NCBI GenBank assembly: GCA_009746045.1
Contig: RPFO01000188.1
Location: 2,596,874-2,660,873, forward strand
DNA: 64,000 nt
Direction of reading: 5' to 3'
Source of the DNA: Mesostigma viride
Taxonomy: Eukaryota; Streptophyta; Mesostigmatophyceae; Mesostigmatales; Mesostigmataceae
A program made the translations under genes and the position numbers. Each line of letters opens with the position of its first letter. Positions within the stretch are counted from its first letter, which is position 1. The notes under the pieces were generated by a model that saw only the letters and a program-made list of their open reading frames with translations, searched no databases and was not told the origin of the DNA. Below, in pieces: positions 34,870 to 52,084 of this stretch.

Positions 34870-37403
34870 ATGGAGGCCCCTGCATCGTCTTCAGCTCCAG
34901 CCGCCGAGTCTATTGATGCCCAGCTTGCTGCAAACAAAATCGCCAACGACAGCAATGTCGCCGCCGAGAACGCCGCTCACACTGAGCGGCCCAAGACTTC
35001 GGAAGCAACTCCGATACTACTGAAACCTCCTTGCCGGACTCCACATTCCCTCATCATTCTACATGCCAGGCCAGCGTTTGAGCCTGGCAGACATCGCTAC
35101 CTTACTCGACTACAACGACGCCGCCGTAACCAGCGTGCTGAAGCTCCGCAACAACAACGACGCCCCGATTCGCCACCCTCATGAGCGGCCAGGTTATGGA
35201 CGCTCCTTTGGATGAGTGGCCTGGTTGGGATACGCGTCAGCGTCGGCTTGCCTGTCTTATTTCGTGCTGCCCTGAACTTGTCGAGCTGCCGGCGACGTCC
35301 ATCGCCAGGCCAGCCCCCGCGACCGATATTACCGTGCTGCAGGACCTCGCACAGTCTTTTACAACCGTGCAGGGCGACATTAAGGTCCTGAAGGAGACGA
35401 TGCTGGAGATGAAGACAGCCATGGCAGCCGGCCCCTGCCAAAACAACCACGTTTGCCGATGTCACCGGCAAGCAGTTGACCACCATCGTTCAACAGGCGG
35501 CCAAGTCTGCAGCTACCGCTGCGGTCACCCAGAATGCAGTGCAGCAACGCCAACGCAATATGGTAATCAAAGGCTTCCAGAAAGGCGCGGCAGCACATGA
35601 GACAGCACACTCACTTGCCGAGGAGCTGCGCGGCCCAGCGTTTCTGGGGAAGCCGCAGCTCCAGAACCGTGTTGCCATTGAACGTGCCATTCGGCTGCCA
35701 GGCCCTCTGGGCCTGGTCGTCGTCACCATGGCCTCCATGCACGACAAACGCCTCGTGCTGGGAGCACGTCGTCTGCTCCAGCGCGGTGACTTCAGCCTGA
35801 GTCGACGAGGACTACACGCCGGCTCAACTGAAGGCGAGGAGCGCGGTGTGGAACAGCACCATCGTCCAGGAGACCAAGAAGTTCGAGACCAAGGGTAAGC
35901 GCATTAAGTTGCGTCTGCTTCAGGATGGCTCCTTCGCAGCATTCTTTGATGGGAAACAGATTAAAGGTGTTCAGATTAACCCATAGTCCGTAAACAGTAT
36001 CGAATTCGATACAGTTTGGGTTCCCGCCAGAAACGGCGCCGCGCCGGTAGCGCCGCGCCACTTCTTACGGAGGACACGTGTCCGGTGGGTCTGGGAACAC
36101 TTAGGGACGAAGGTGGTGCATAGGTTTGGGGGGTATATTCGCCATAGCCTGGTTATTACAACGTGAATTGAGAATGTATCACGTGACTTTGGCGGGAAAT
36201 TTTCACTCGCGCGCGCGCATATCGACATATGGCTGCAAACGTGCCGTTATCACGGAAATTTTTGCGTCTCGCGGCCTGAGGCGGCTCAGAATGTCGCTCA
36301 GAATGACGATGCGTGTTTTTCGTAGGTCAGGCATGGCCAGATTGGTAGGACTGGGAAAATACAGGTAGGAAAATACTGCCTTCTTGGTCGTCAGTGCCAT
36401 GTGAGTTATAGCTTACCATATTTCGATTTTCTCTGTATGGCCGAGCAGTCTGCGCCAGCCCGAGCATCCAGGTTTGGTACGGGACATCTGCTGCAAGGTT
36501 TGCTGGGATTGCGGACGCGTTTGTAGGTCATCTTTGCACGGAATATCAACGTAGTAACCATATCGGATGCATGCATGATGCGGCTATGGCGGCCTATGCC
36601 TGTAGCGCACTAGTATGTGTGAGATATGAGGGTCCCGGCCAGCAGAATCCGGGCGGGACGTGAATGAGCCAGGTACGGCAACGTGTTTGCATGTTGTTTG
36701 CCGCGGAATACGCCTGCCATGCATTATAGTTGACGAGTTTATTGGTACAGCATTTAGCAAGCTTCCATGCCTGCTGTAAAGAGTGGTATCAGCCCTGTGA
36801 GTGCTCAGTTTATGGCATTTCCTTAGAGTATACCACCCCGTTAGTTCAGGTAGGCAACCCGTTTGCATTCCAGCACTTTTGCCAGTCTTTTGTAGCTTGT
36901 TATAATGCATTGCTGTGTTGCATGTCATAGATGGCTGTCTACGCGCGCGTAACCCACACACGTATATGAGCGTGGTGCCATGTGCAAAACTCAATTCTGA
37001 GTGGCCCCCCCTGGTATGGGGATGCCTGAACTACCTAATAAAATTATCCAACCTTGCATGACATTGGTGTTTACAACTCTCCCCTGAAAAAAAGGGGGGG
37101 GTTCCATGGTGTGATGCATGAAAATGTTCGTCTTTTGTCCAACTTTGACTGAGAATATCATCCAACCCACTTACGGGACTCAAGATATTATTGCATATTT
37201 TGAAAGCCCTTGAAGTGTAGATATTCCTGGCATCTTGGTTGAGGGTATTTGGAGTAGCGGTCTGGGAGTTATGATTTTTTTCATTTTAGGGGGTATGAAA
37301 GTGCCAAAAATGGCTCTACGGACTATGGGTTAACACCCCCGGAGCGGAGTCTCGTGAGGTGTCTAGCAGGACAGGTGCTGCCTCCGGTGGTGTCCGTAGG
37401 TAG
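34870..37403 (+). pseudogene. LINE A2 ORF1, interrupted by a piggyBac-like element
   Basis: RNA-binding ORF1-type protein. An Ala-rich N-terminus and a basic middle lead to a predicted coiled-coil (DITVLQDLAQSFTTVQGDIKVLKETMLEMK). An RRM-like region (about 35600-35770, AIRLPGPLGLVVVTMASMHDKRLVLGARRLL) and the C-terminal domain (YTPAQLKARSAVWNS..) follow. At 35979 the piggyBac-like element enters. Past it the same frame continues from 37334 to TAG at 37401-37403. Frame changes occur near 35180, 35470 and 35800. Its order matches the ORF1 of B elements. Confidence 0.7.
35980..37329. mobile_element. piggyBac-like non-autonomous element in LINE A2 ORF1
   Basis: The 1350-bp block has perfect 13-bp inverted ends (CCCATAGTCCGTA / TACGGACTATGGG). 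TTAA lies directly outside on both sides (35976-35979, 37330-37333). TTAA duplication and CCC-starting ends are the hallmark of piggyBac. A 16-bp palindrome (GTATCGAATTCGATAC) sits just inside the left end at 35997-36012. No transposase is encoded; the short frames at 36126-36994 match nothing. Confidence 0.75.
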
Positions 37404-37473
37404 ACAACCTTCCTCGTCGGCTCGCGGCTAACAGGCTTCGGGGACAGCCTCTAAACAGTCCCGTTCCACTACC

Positions 37474-40400
37474 ATGCCTCGACCTAACCGTCGGGTGAAA
37501 GGCATGGTGGTGCCGGTATTTCGGGCTACAACCTCATCTGTCAACTGTCAGATTCGTAAAACCCAACGTTTGCTAGATTATAATACCTACGCCTCGGCGT
37601 TGTGCAATCAGCCCCAACCCCGAATACCCCGAGCAAGCGGCAGGCTCGCATCCTACGCTTGCAGGACAAAATAAATGCGATGAAAAGCACTATTTCCTCC
37701 GCTTCCCTTCCCCCCCCCGTTCCACCCCCACCTCCACCCCCCGCCGCACCCACCCCCATCATCCATCGCCGTTCTCCCCTGGTGGGCCCGCAGGCATCCT
37801 TGGCCCTTGCCACCTTCAATGCACACACATTACTAGCAGACGACGGCCATAGCTATCGGGTAGAAGAGCTTGTTGCCTTCTGCATAGCCCATCGTGTATC
37901 TATTCTAGGCGTTCAGGAACATCGCCGCAAGGTGCCACTTGGCATGGTGAGCACTGATCGCCTGGCGGGTGGCTGGCGGTTTTACTTCGCTGGCAGCAGC
38001 AGTATGCCAGGCCAAGGTGGTGTTGGTCTTTTGTGTTCGCCGCTGGCAGTTGCTAGCCTCAGCACGCTGAAGTTTCTAACCCCACGCCTTATGGTAGCAC
38101 ATTTCACCTCCGTCGAGGGGCGGTCTAAGCACCACCTCACGGTGGGGGTGGGCTACGCACCCCGTAGTGGTCTACCTGAGTCGGAACGCCAGGAGTTCTT
38201 CGAGTCCTTGCATAGCCTTGAGGGGGTCACTCCGGCCTGCCACTTTTTGGTTATGCTGCTCGACGCCAATGCCACGCTCCCCGTGGGCACTGCTGGCAGT
38301 CGCTTTGCGCCTGCTGACACTGCTGCTAACGACAACACTCCCCTGTTTTCTGCCTTTTTGCGGGATAGCGGGATGGTTGTTGTCAACTGCCACTTCCAAC
38401 GTCCCTCACAGGACTTGCATTGTCACTTTTCGTGGCCCTAACGGCCGTCAGGCCTGTTTGGACTACCGGGTGGTACGGCAGCCCAGGTGCACCTCGGTTC
38501 TGGACACCCGAGTGTTTGACACGCCCACGGTGTGCTCTGACCACCGGTTGGTGCGCGCGACCATTCGGCTCCGGTTCCACGTCCCCGCGCGCCGCGCCCC
38601 AGTTGTCCGCCCTGACTGGTCTGCTCTACGCCCGGTCCGGGGAGATCCTGAGGACTGGACGGACGCTGAGCACGAGCGGCCGGAACCGGTGCCGACGGGA
38701 GTACATACCTGTCGGCCCTGGGCGCCCGGGCGGACGTCGACGAGCTAGCTGGACAAGGGTGCCCCCAACGCCGCCATTTCTGCGGGCTTTGCGGCCCGTG
38801 CCCCGTTGCTGGCGGCCCGGCACCTGCCGGCCATGCCCCGCCGCCGCCCCGGCCCGCTCTACCGCCAGGACCCCAAGGTCTTGGCCGCCCGGCACTGCCT
38901 CAAGCGTAACCGGGACCCGCTGCAGAAACCAGTGCTCAAGGCCGCCCTCGTGGAGGCCTACGAGCACGCTCAGGACGCGGAGGCGGCCCAGTGCATCGCG
39001 GATGCCCAAGGCCTGCCAGGCTCGCAACCAGGGCAAGGACATGTGGTACCACCTCGACCGGCTCGGCGGCCGGCGGCAGCGCACCCCGGTGGAGCACACG
39101 GGGGACGGCACGGCGCCGGTCAGCCTTGACCGCTGGTTGGCCCACAATGTTTCCTTGACCGGTGGGGCTCGCGCCCCCCCCCAGCCGCTTCACCCCGAGA
39201 CGGCCGCCCGCCTCGGGGTTGCCGGACCCCCGCCGCCGCCAGCGCTCCCCTCCTCGGCCGCGGACTACCAAGTCCCCGCCTTGCAGCTAGGAGGGCTGCC
39301 TTGCCACTGACGACGTCGTCCACCCCTTCACTTTGAAGGAATTGGACGGCGCCCTTGCTCGCCTGCGGTACGATGCGGCGGTCGGTGCCGACCACCTTTC
39401 TGCTGAGCTGCTGAAGACCCCTGATCCGGCGGTTAGGGATCTTCTGCTGGCGTTCTGCAACCGTGTCCTGCTTTCTGACAAGCCTCCGCCTGCATGCTGA
39501 GTGGCAGTCGGCCATCCGCGTCATGCTGTACAAGAAGGGCTCTGCTGCTGACCCCGGTAACCACCGGGGTGTCTGCCTCCAGAGCGCGCCGCGCTGAAGG
39601 TCTTCATGCGCATGATGCTGCACAGGCTCCGCGCCGCGCTGGACCCACACCTGGGTGAGTCTCAGATGGGTTTCCGTCGTGGTCGTAACACTGTCATGGC
39701 TGTGTTTGTCGCGCGCCGGCCGGTTGATGGAGGAGGTGCGTCGCCTTCCCCCTGACAGTTTGCCGCTGGTCTTCATTTTTGTTGACTATACCAAGGCCTT
39801 TGACATGCGGTCCTCTGGGAGGCTCTTTGGGCCATCCTAGCTCTGGATCGAGTGCCACCTGCGTTTATTGCTGCCATTCGCCGACTGTATGAGGGCTCAC
39901 AGGCAGTAGTGCGGACTGCGGAAGGCACCACCCCACCATTCCCCCTTCACCACGGGGTGTGGCAAGGTTGTGTCCTGTCCCCATACCTGTTCATTATTGT
40001 CGTGGATCACGTCATGCGCCGAGCACGTGCGCGCTTTACTGCTCGTAAGGGGTTCGAGCCCGGCTTGGACATCCTTATAACGAGAAAGAGCACGGCGGGG
40101 TTGAACCTGGCTACCGCCTGGCCGACCTGATTTATGCGGATGACACCACCCTCATCGCGCGCCCCGAGCACATTCAGACCTGGCTGGACTGTCTGGGCCT
40201 GGAGGCGAGGGCGGTGGGGTTGGAGATTAGTGTCAAAACTGAGGCGATGGTGCTTGGGGCCTCCAGTACACCGCCGCTGCCGCGCCTGCTCGACGGGACG
40301 ACGGTCCCGTTCCGCGATCGCTTCAAACTGTTAGGGAGCTGGCTCCCTGACACCGCCGACGATGTGGACACCCGCATTGGCCTGGCCTAGGCTAGGCTCC

Positions 40401-41004
40401 GTTCGCTCAACACCTACTGGCGCTCCAAGGGCCTGGGCGAGCACCGCAAGCGCATGCTCTTCAAGGTCCTCGTCCTCACGGTGCTCACGTATGCCTGGCG
40501 CCGAGGCGTGGACACTCACCCCCACACTGGCATCTAGCTAAGCTAGACGGCACAGTTTACAGGATGCTCCGACAGGTCCTGAACGTAGGGTTTTCCAAGC
40601 GCCCGTCATCAGAGTCTTTGTATCAGGGCATGCCTCGTATTTCGGACGAGATTAGACAGCGTAGGATAGCATTTGTAGGACACCTTGCTCGCACCAGCCA
40701 GGTCGACACCGCCCTTGGTCTGGCAGGCCCCCAGCGGCTTGGCCAGCCAGGGCGGCACATTCTGACCTGGCCTGGCCCCAAGGGCATTCCCAAAAGGGTA
40801 GGGAAACATGCCACGAACTACGTCCAGATGTTGCTGGATGACCTACTGGTCCCAGCCCAGTTTGAATACCGCATCCACTCTCTCTCCCTTCTTTGGACTG
40901 CCATGCAGAACAAGACGCGGTGGAAGAAGATTGTAAAGGCTCACACGCCCGACCCTGTGGGCAAGCCACCTCCCCCCAAGAGGAGGAGGCGTTTTGATGA
41001 GTAG
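37474..41004 (+). pseudogene. LINE A2 ORF2: endonuclease-reverse transcriptase, many frame breaks
   Basis: The endonuclease starts at about 37800 (LATFNAHTL, GVQEHRRK, GVGYAP, LLDANATLP). After a frame change near 38405 it ends with CSDHRLVRA. RT motifs are readable across frames: ESQMGFRRGRNTVMAVFVA, FVDYTKAFDM (39777 on), GVWQGCVLSPYLFIIVVDHVMRRARARF and IYADDTTLI (about 40133). The C-terminus (40564-41004) has RRIAFVGHLARTSQVD and a basic end (PKRRRRF). A stop at 40388 and frame changes near 38405, 39310, 39490, 39590 and 39810 kill this copy. Same overall order as A1 ORF2. Confidence 0.85.
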
Positions 41005-41114
41005 GGTAGTTCGGATTTTTCTAGCCTAGATAGATTAGCGTTAGGTTAGTCCGATTACGCGGCTCTCTCCACTCCACCACCCATCAAGGAATATGTGCTA
41101 CATGATCTCCCAAC

Positions 41115-41224
41115 ACCCCTGTAACTAGGACCTAGATAGCTTATACCATCCATTCCATCCCATGTTCCCCTCCCACTGCGGACTTATGCTCACGTGACGC
41201 AGTCACGTGTCTATTAATTAATTA
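41115..41224 (+). mobile_element. A1 LINE 3' fragment inserted in A2 3' hairpin
   Basis: The TSD ATCTCCCAAC lies at 41105-41114 and 41225-41234. The 110 bp carry the A1 3' UTR, its hairpin and a TTAA tail. The target is the terminal hairpin of A2 itself. Confidence 0.85.
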
Positions 41225-41640
41225 ATCTCCCAACGGAGGCATGTTATAATTTAATTTAATGGTAGAGTATCCAACCTGGTATTGCGGCCTACGTGTAACC
41301 AAGTGATGGCCTCCGCCGGGGTCGTGGGGTCCGGCTGGAACATGCAGGACCTTGATATTAACCACGGGACCATCCGGATTATACGGTGACATTGGTGGGC
41401 TGGAAGACATACTACTAGTACACATAATGTCGCCAACTGATTGAGGCAACCATTGTGGCCGGGAAGGATGTCGGCCACTATGGTCCGATCATATGGGCCG
41501 ACCATGGTCCGGATTCTCCCGATCATTTCTGGCCAGCGCTGGTGGTCTCCTTGATATTCCCATTGGTTAAATATAAAATACCCATTTACCCAGGATTTAC
41601 CCGGAAATTCGGGGGTGTCGGGCTGTCGGCCTGTCGGGTC

Positions 41641-41989
41641 ACACGGCACACTCGTGTCCCTCTCGTTAGTCGTAACGGGCAAGTTTTAGAACCCACGTTC
41701 CTGCACTCGATTGGCGTCAGTCGTCAGAACTCAGAAGCGACTTCAGGCGTCAGAATTAGGCTTACAAGCCAGTTTGTGAACCTGCGACCAAGACAAAGAA
41801 CCGTGCACCAGGTCTTGTTGTTTCGTTCCGAGTCGAATGGCAGAGCGATGGCGTAAGATACACCCGAAGCTAAAGAATTCTCGTGCACGCACTGCATGAT
41901 GCATGCCTTCGTCTTTACCTAGATTGCAGTGAGATAGATACCAGGCTTATTGCGGTTGCCATTGCAGCATTAGTTTCACCGACGCCACC
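41641..41989. other. Upstream region of SEC11
   Basis: Presumed promoter and 5' UTR. No clear TATA box. The start codon at 41990 has a strong Kozak context (gccaccATGG). Confidence 0.4.
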
Positions 41990-48084
<6,095 letters not shown>

Positions 48085-49411
48085 TGCAAGCGGAAGAGAA
48101 ACGACGATGAGTAAAGACTAGAGCATATGGAGGAGAGGTGATAGGATTTCAACACTGGCCCTGGCTGAGAGGTGATCATGGTTAAATACTATCACAGGTT
48201 TGAATTGCTGGCGATCACAACCAATAAAGGCTAGCACCGATGGAGGAGAGCTTCTGGCATGAGAATTGAGAGGCACAAGGTGGGATTGGCAGGGTAAGAC
48301 CGTGCGGCTTGGGGTGGGTAAAGCAAAGATACCCAGCCTGCTTGCTGTAACGGCGGTACCTGATGCTGGCACCTATGGTGAGGCTGAACTAGCCTACCAG
48401 GCAGCATGACGCCATGGGCATTTGCCAGACTCTTCCGCTGTACGTCTGGAGCTGGAGTGGAGAAGGGGCGGTGCATGCCATTGGTGCACATGTCCTGGTT
48501 GCCTGGTTGCCTGATCGGTGTGTGTTAGCCCAGGCCTTGTCAAGGCAGTGTAGGGTCAATCAGACATGTGACAATGCCATTGTGAAATGCGGGCTCTCAG
48601 CGAGACCTTTTCGGCCTTCCATGGTGGCACCTAGCTTGATTTGCGGTCAATCCACTCATGAGCATCATTAAATTAAATTTCATGTAGACTGCGTCACGTG
48701 GGTACCAATTTAACCCTAAACACATGCAGTAAGGAGGGAGGGCCCGCCCAAGCTTCTCAAGCAGCAAGCGATCATGTCCCGGATCGAGAACTGTCGCGTT
48801 CCAATTCAGTCAATAACATCCCGCCATGTCCAGTACGGGTAAACCCCTGTGCCATAGCAAGTGCTAGCTGTCAACCCTGGCTATGTACATGCACGGAATT
48901 CCCAGCAATACAGGAAAGCTAATATGTGCTGGGCTAATCCTGCCTGCTCGTAACAAAACTTCATTCAGGCCGTCGTCCTTCAATATGGCGCGCTCCTGGG
49001 CTGTGAGTGACGCGGGCATGTCCGCATCAATCAAATCTGCGTCGCTGCAATACAATAATTGCGACGCATGGTCATAAACATTATTGACTGCGCCGTACAC
49101 ATACGCTAGTCATGGACGTACGACTGCAATAATTAATCAGTCCAGCCACCCACGGTACTGGGGCACTTGCGTCCGGCACGTGGCATGATCCACCGCGGCG
49201 CACATGAAATTCATATTAATCTATTAATCATCATATTAATCATCATAATGAATTTGGAGGTGGCACCCCAAAACCCTTTAAAATTGACCTATGCCAATAT
49301 CACTTGAAATTCATTTGCACAGTGCTAAGTCATGATTGGGGGCACTAAATAACATGTTTGGTGAGTTGTCCATGCAATTAATGGGGGCACTACCCCCGTA
49401 TACACGCACAT
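48085..49411. other. SEC11 3' flank; no gene seen
   Basis: Short frames without domains. A phrase tgtagactgcgtcacgtggg near 48680 resembles the A1 hairpin, after a taaattaaattt run, so a small decayed A1 end may lie there. AT-rich after 49200. Confidence 0.35.
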
Positions 49412-49528
49412 AAAAATTAAATTATAACATGACTCCGTTGGGAGATCATGTAGCACATATTCCTTGCTGGATGGGTGGAGGTGGGCGAAGCCGCGGAATC
49501 GAACTAAGCTAACTCTAAGCTATCTAGT

Positions 49529-49951
49529 CTAGAAAATCCTAACTACGCTACTCAGCAAAGCACCCCTTCCGCTTGGGGGGGGGGGCTTGCCCACAGGGGC
49601 TGGCATGTGAGCCTGGACAATCTTCTGCCACCTCTTCTTGTTCTGCATAGCAGTCCAAGCAAGAGAGAGGGAGTCCATGCGGTGTTCAAACTGAGCTGGG
49701 ACCACTAGGTCGGCCAGCAACATCTGGATGTAGTTCATGGCAGGTTTACCCAGCTTTCTAGGAAGGTCCTTGGGGCCAGGCCAGGTCAGGATGTGCCGCC
49801 CCAGGTGCCGGGTAATTGGCCAAGCCGCTGGGGGCGGCCAAACCAAGGGCGGTAGGCTACCTGACTGCATGGTGGGAGCAAGATGTCCTACAAATGCTAT
49901 CCTACAAGCTATACTGTACGCTGCCCTTATCTTGTCCGAAATGCGAGGCAT
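49529..49951 (-). pseudogene. A2 copy 2 ORF2 C-terminus
   Basis: Homologous to 40640-41004 (RIAFVGHLA, GRHILTWPGPK, HMPAPVGKPPPP). A 27-30 bp insertion and other changes alter the middle. Confidence 0.75.
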
Positions 49952-50040
49952 ACCCTGATTAATTAATTAGTTAATAGACACGTGACTGCGTCACGTGAGC
50001 ATAAGTCCTCAGTGGGAGGGGGACATGGGATGGAATGGAT

Positions 50041-52084
50041 TAATTAATTAATTAATTAATTAATTAATTAATTAGGAACATAACTCCGTTGGGAGTCTAT
50101 GTAGCACATAGCCCAGAGAAGGGGCATATGAGCCTATAATACATTCTAAGCTACTTCCTGCAAGGGCGGGAATGTAAACAACACTTGCTCTAGGTGCCCC
50201 AAGGGCACCTGCATCCCCATGATCTATCAAGCTATGCCCAGCTAAGGGGGAGCCTGTCATGGGGGGGAAGATCAGCATATGGCTATACAAAAGCTAGAGC
50301 GTGGCATCTCAGCAGAGAGCAGCTCTCTGCATGGGCACAGCATAACTAAATAAAGCTAGGCATCATCTGGAGTGTGGCACATCATAGGCACACATGTACA
50401 TGGCTAAATGAGACTCGTGTCGTGAGTCAGCTGGTATAGAGCCCGTAGGAGGCTTACATGTACATGGCCACGGTCTATCTATTCTGCACTACTACTGCTG
50501 TATTCCCCTAAGCTGGGGCCGTTGGGGCCGCGGGGCCGTCGCATGCCAGGGCTTGTGGCCGACGTAGATGGCCGCCCCCTTCCAGTACACCGGCTGCCCC
50601 GCCTTGGTCTGGCAGCCGCGGAGCTGGAGGTAGGTCGGCCATAGCTCCCGTCGCCGTTGTTGCTGCGCCATGCAGGGTCAAGTCGTCGTCAAGGGTGAAG
50701 TGAGTCTTCTCGAGCCGCTTGCGGCGTCTGAGGAAGGAAATCTTGTCCGCCGGGTTCTTAAAGGTGAGAAGGAGCGGGGGCGCCCCTGCCATACCCCGCG
50801 CGCGGGGAAGGCGATGGGCGACCAGCCCGATCTCACCAGTAAGGCCCATGCGACTAAGAATTTCTCTCTCAAACGCACGTGCAAGCTTCTCGGAATTCTC
50901 ACCTTCCTCCATGTCGAAGTTCTTGACAATGACGTTGAGGCTGCGCTTGGCAAGCTCGGCCTCCTCGCGGAGGTCGAGCGCGTCTGCTGCTGGAGCTGTG
51001 CTGCGACGGCGGAGGTGGTGGAGGTGGTGGAGGTGGCGTGCTGCTTAAGCATGTCCGCCCAGGTCGGGATGGGAGGAGCATCGCCGGCCAGGCCAGCCGG
51101 GGCTGGCTTGGCGGCAATGTCCTTCACCGCCTGGGCGGTGAGGCCTGCGGTGTTTTGCAGGACCTCGATGGCGATTGCATTGTCCCTAAGGCGCTGGTCA
51201 ATGTCGAGGAGCTGGGCTTCGATGTCGGCGGTGCATGGAGGTGGAGATGGATGCAGTGGAGGTGGAGGCGAGGAGGGTGGAGGTGGAGGTGACGGTGGTT
51301 GAAAGGTGAGGGAGCTCAGTAGCCAGCGTGCCGCCCATTGCCGCCACATCTGCGGCAAGGGGGGCCGTCACGTGCTGCTGGAATTAAGGCTTCCGTGAGG
51401 ATGGAGCGGTATGTGGCTGCGGAGATGGTGGGGGCCCAGATCTCGCCGTCAGACTTCGTGAGGAGTGAGCAGAGAATCAGGTGCTGAAGGTCTGACAGGC
51501 CGGTTGTAGTGGAGGCCCGTCAGCAGCAGATCTCGGCTTTGAAGCCTGCGACCATCTCGGGCTCGAGAAGACGATTGATGCTGTGAAGGTGGAGGCACAG
51601 CTCAAGGAGCGAGGCGTAATCCCCGTAGAAAATGCACTCCAGAGCAGTGCACGGGGCAAGGTTGTACCAGTCGTAATCGTCGACATTGAAGGTTTTGAGC
51701 TTGAAACGCGGTTCGTGTGGAAAGGATGAGCGGCTGCGTTTAGGGTCTGGCGATGCCGATGGCGAGGCCGCGGAGGAGAGAACCACTAACGCTTGGCTAT
51801 ATAGGGTCACCCGGCGGTGCCTGCGAGGCCGGGAGGCGAAGCTGCAGCCGGAGCTGCTTGGCTCATCGCAGCTTAATTCCAAACTGCGATTCGTCGAGTT
51901 GCGTTTGCTCGACATAATAATTTGCGTAAAAGCTTCGGAAAATTATATCAGCATGTGCGTCTGAGAAAGACGAAGCGATTGTGATATTCCCGGCTGAATT
52001 CGGTGCTCAAACGTGAAAGTTATGAGCTCCGCCGCCAGCCATGGCTACCTCGTGGCTCGTACAGTTGATGGAATCTGGTTCACG
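50041..52084 (-). mobile_element. B element copy 5, full-length 2044 bp, ORF1-only
   Basis: The TSD TGGAATGGAT lies at 50031-50040 and 52085-52094, inside the A1 3' UTR. The order is a 5' leader, ORF1, a 3' UTR with ATGTGCTACAT and CTCCCAACGGAG, and a TTAA tail of about ten units. No RT or endonuclease is present anywhere between the two duplications. Confidence 0.9.
50508..51915 (-). pseudogene. ORF1 of B copy 5
   Basis: N-terminal frame 51915-51520 (basic PKRSRSSF group, then LECIFYGDYASLLELCLHLHS). Next is 51358-50678 with a Pro-rich stretch and IEAQLLDIDQRL. Then 50912-50508 has LPRARGMAGAPPLLLTFKNPADKISFLRRRKRLEK, the RRM-like region. The C-terminal domain LTL..ELWP is readable only in another frame. 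At least three frame changes break it, though the overall plan matches copy 1. Confidence 0.7.

Larger units (their letters stand above)
34581..41257 (+). mobile_element. LINE A2 copy 1, full-length, two ORFs
   Basis: The TSD AATGGTAGAG (34571-34580, 41258-41267) brackets the whole element. Without its two later insertions it is about 5.2 kb. Order: 5' UTR of 289 bp, ORF1 (34870 on), ORF2 with endonuclease and RT (to 41004), and a 3' UTR. The 3' UTR ends in ATGTGCTACAT, hairpin CTCCCAACGGAG, ATGTT and a T/A-rich tail (ttaatttaat). It is hit by a piggyBac-like element in ORF1 and an A1 fragment in the 3' hairpin, and has many point frame breaks. Confidence 0.85.
33641..41640 (-). mobile_element. 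LINE C copy 3, split by LINE A2
   Basis: Pieces 41258-41640 and 33641-34580 belong to one minus-strand copy. The 10-bp TSD AATGGTAGAG of A2 lies at 34571-34580 and 41258-41267. The coding order rejoins exactly across it (AITWLHVGRNTRLDTLP, then the DPLEFGW region seen in copy 2). Confidence 0.7.
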
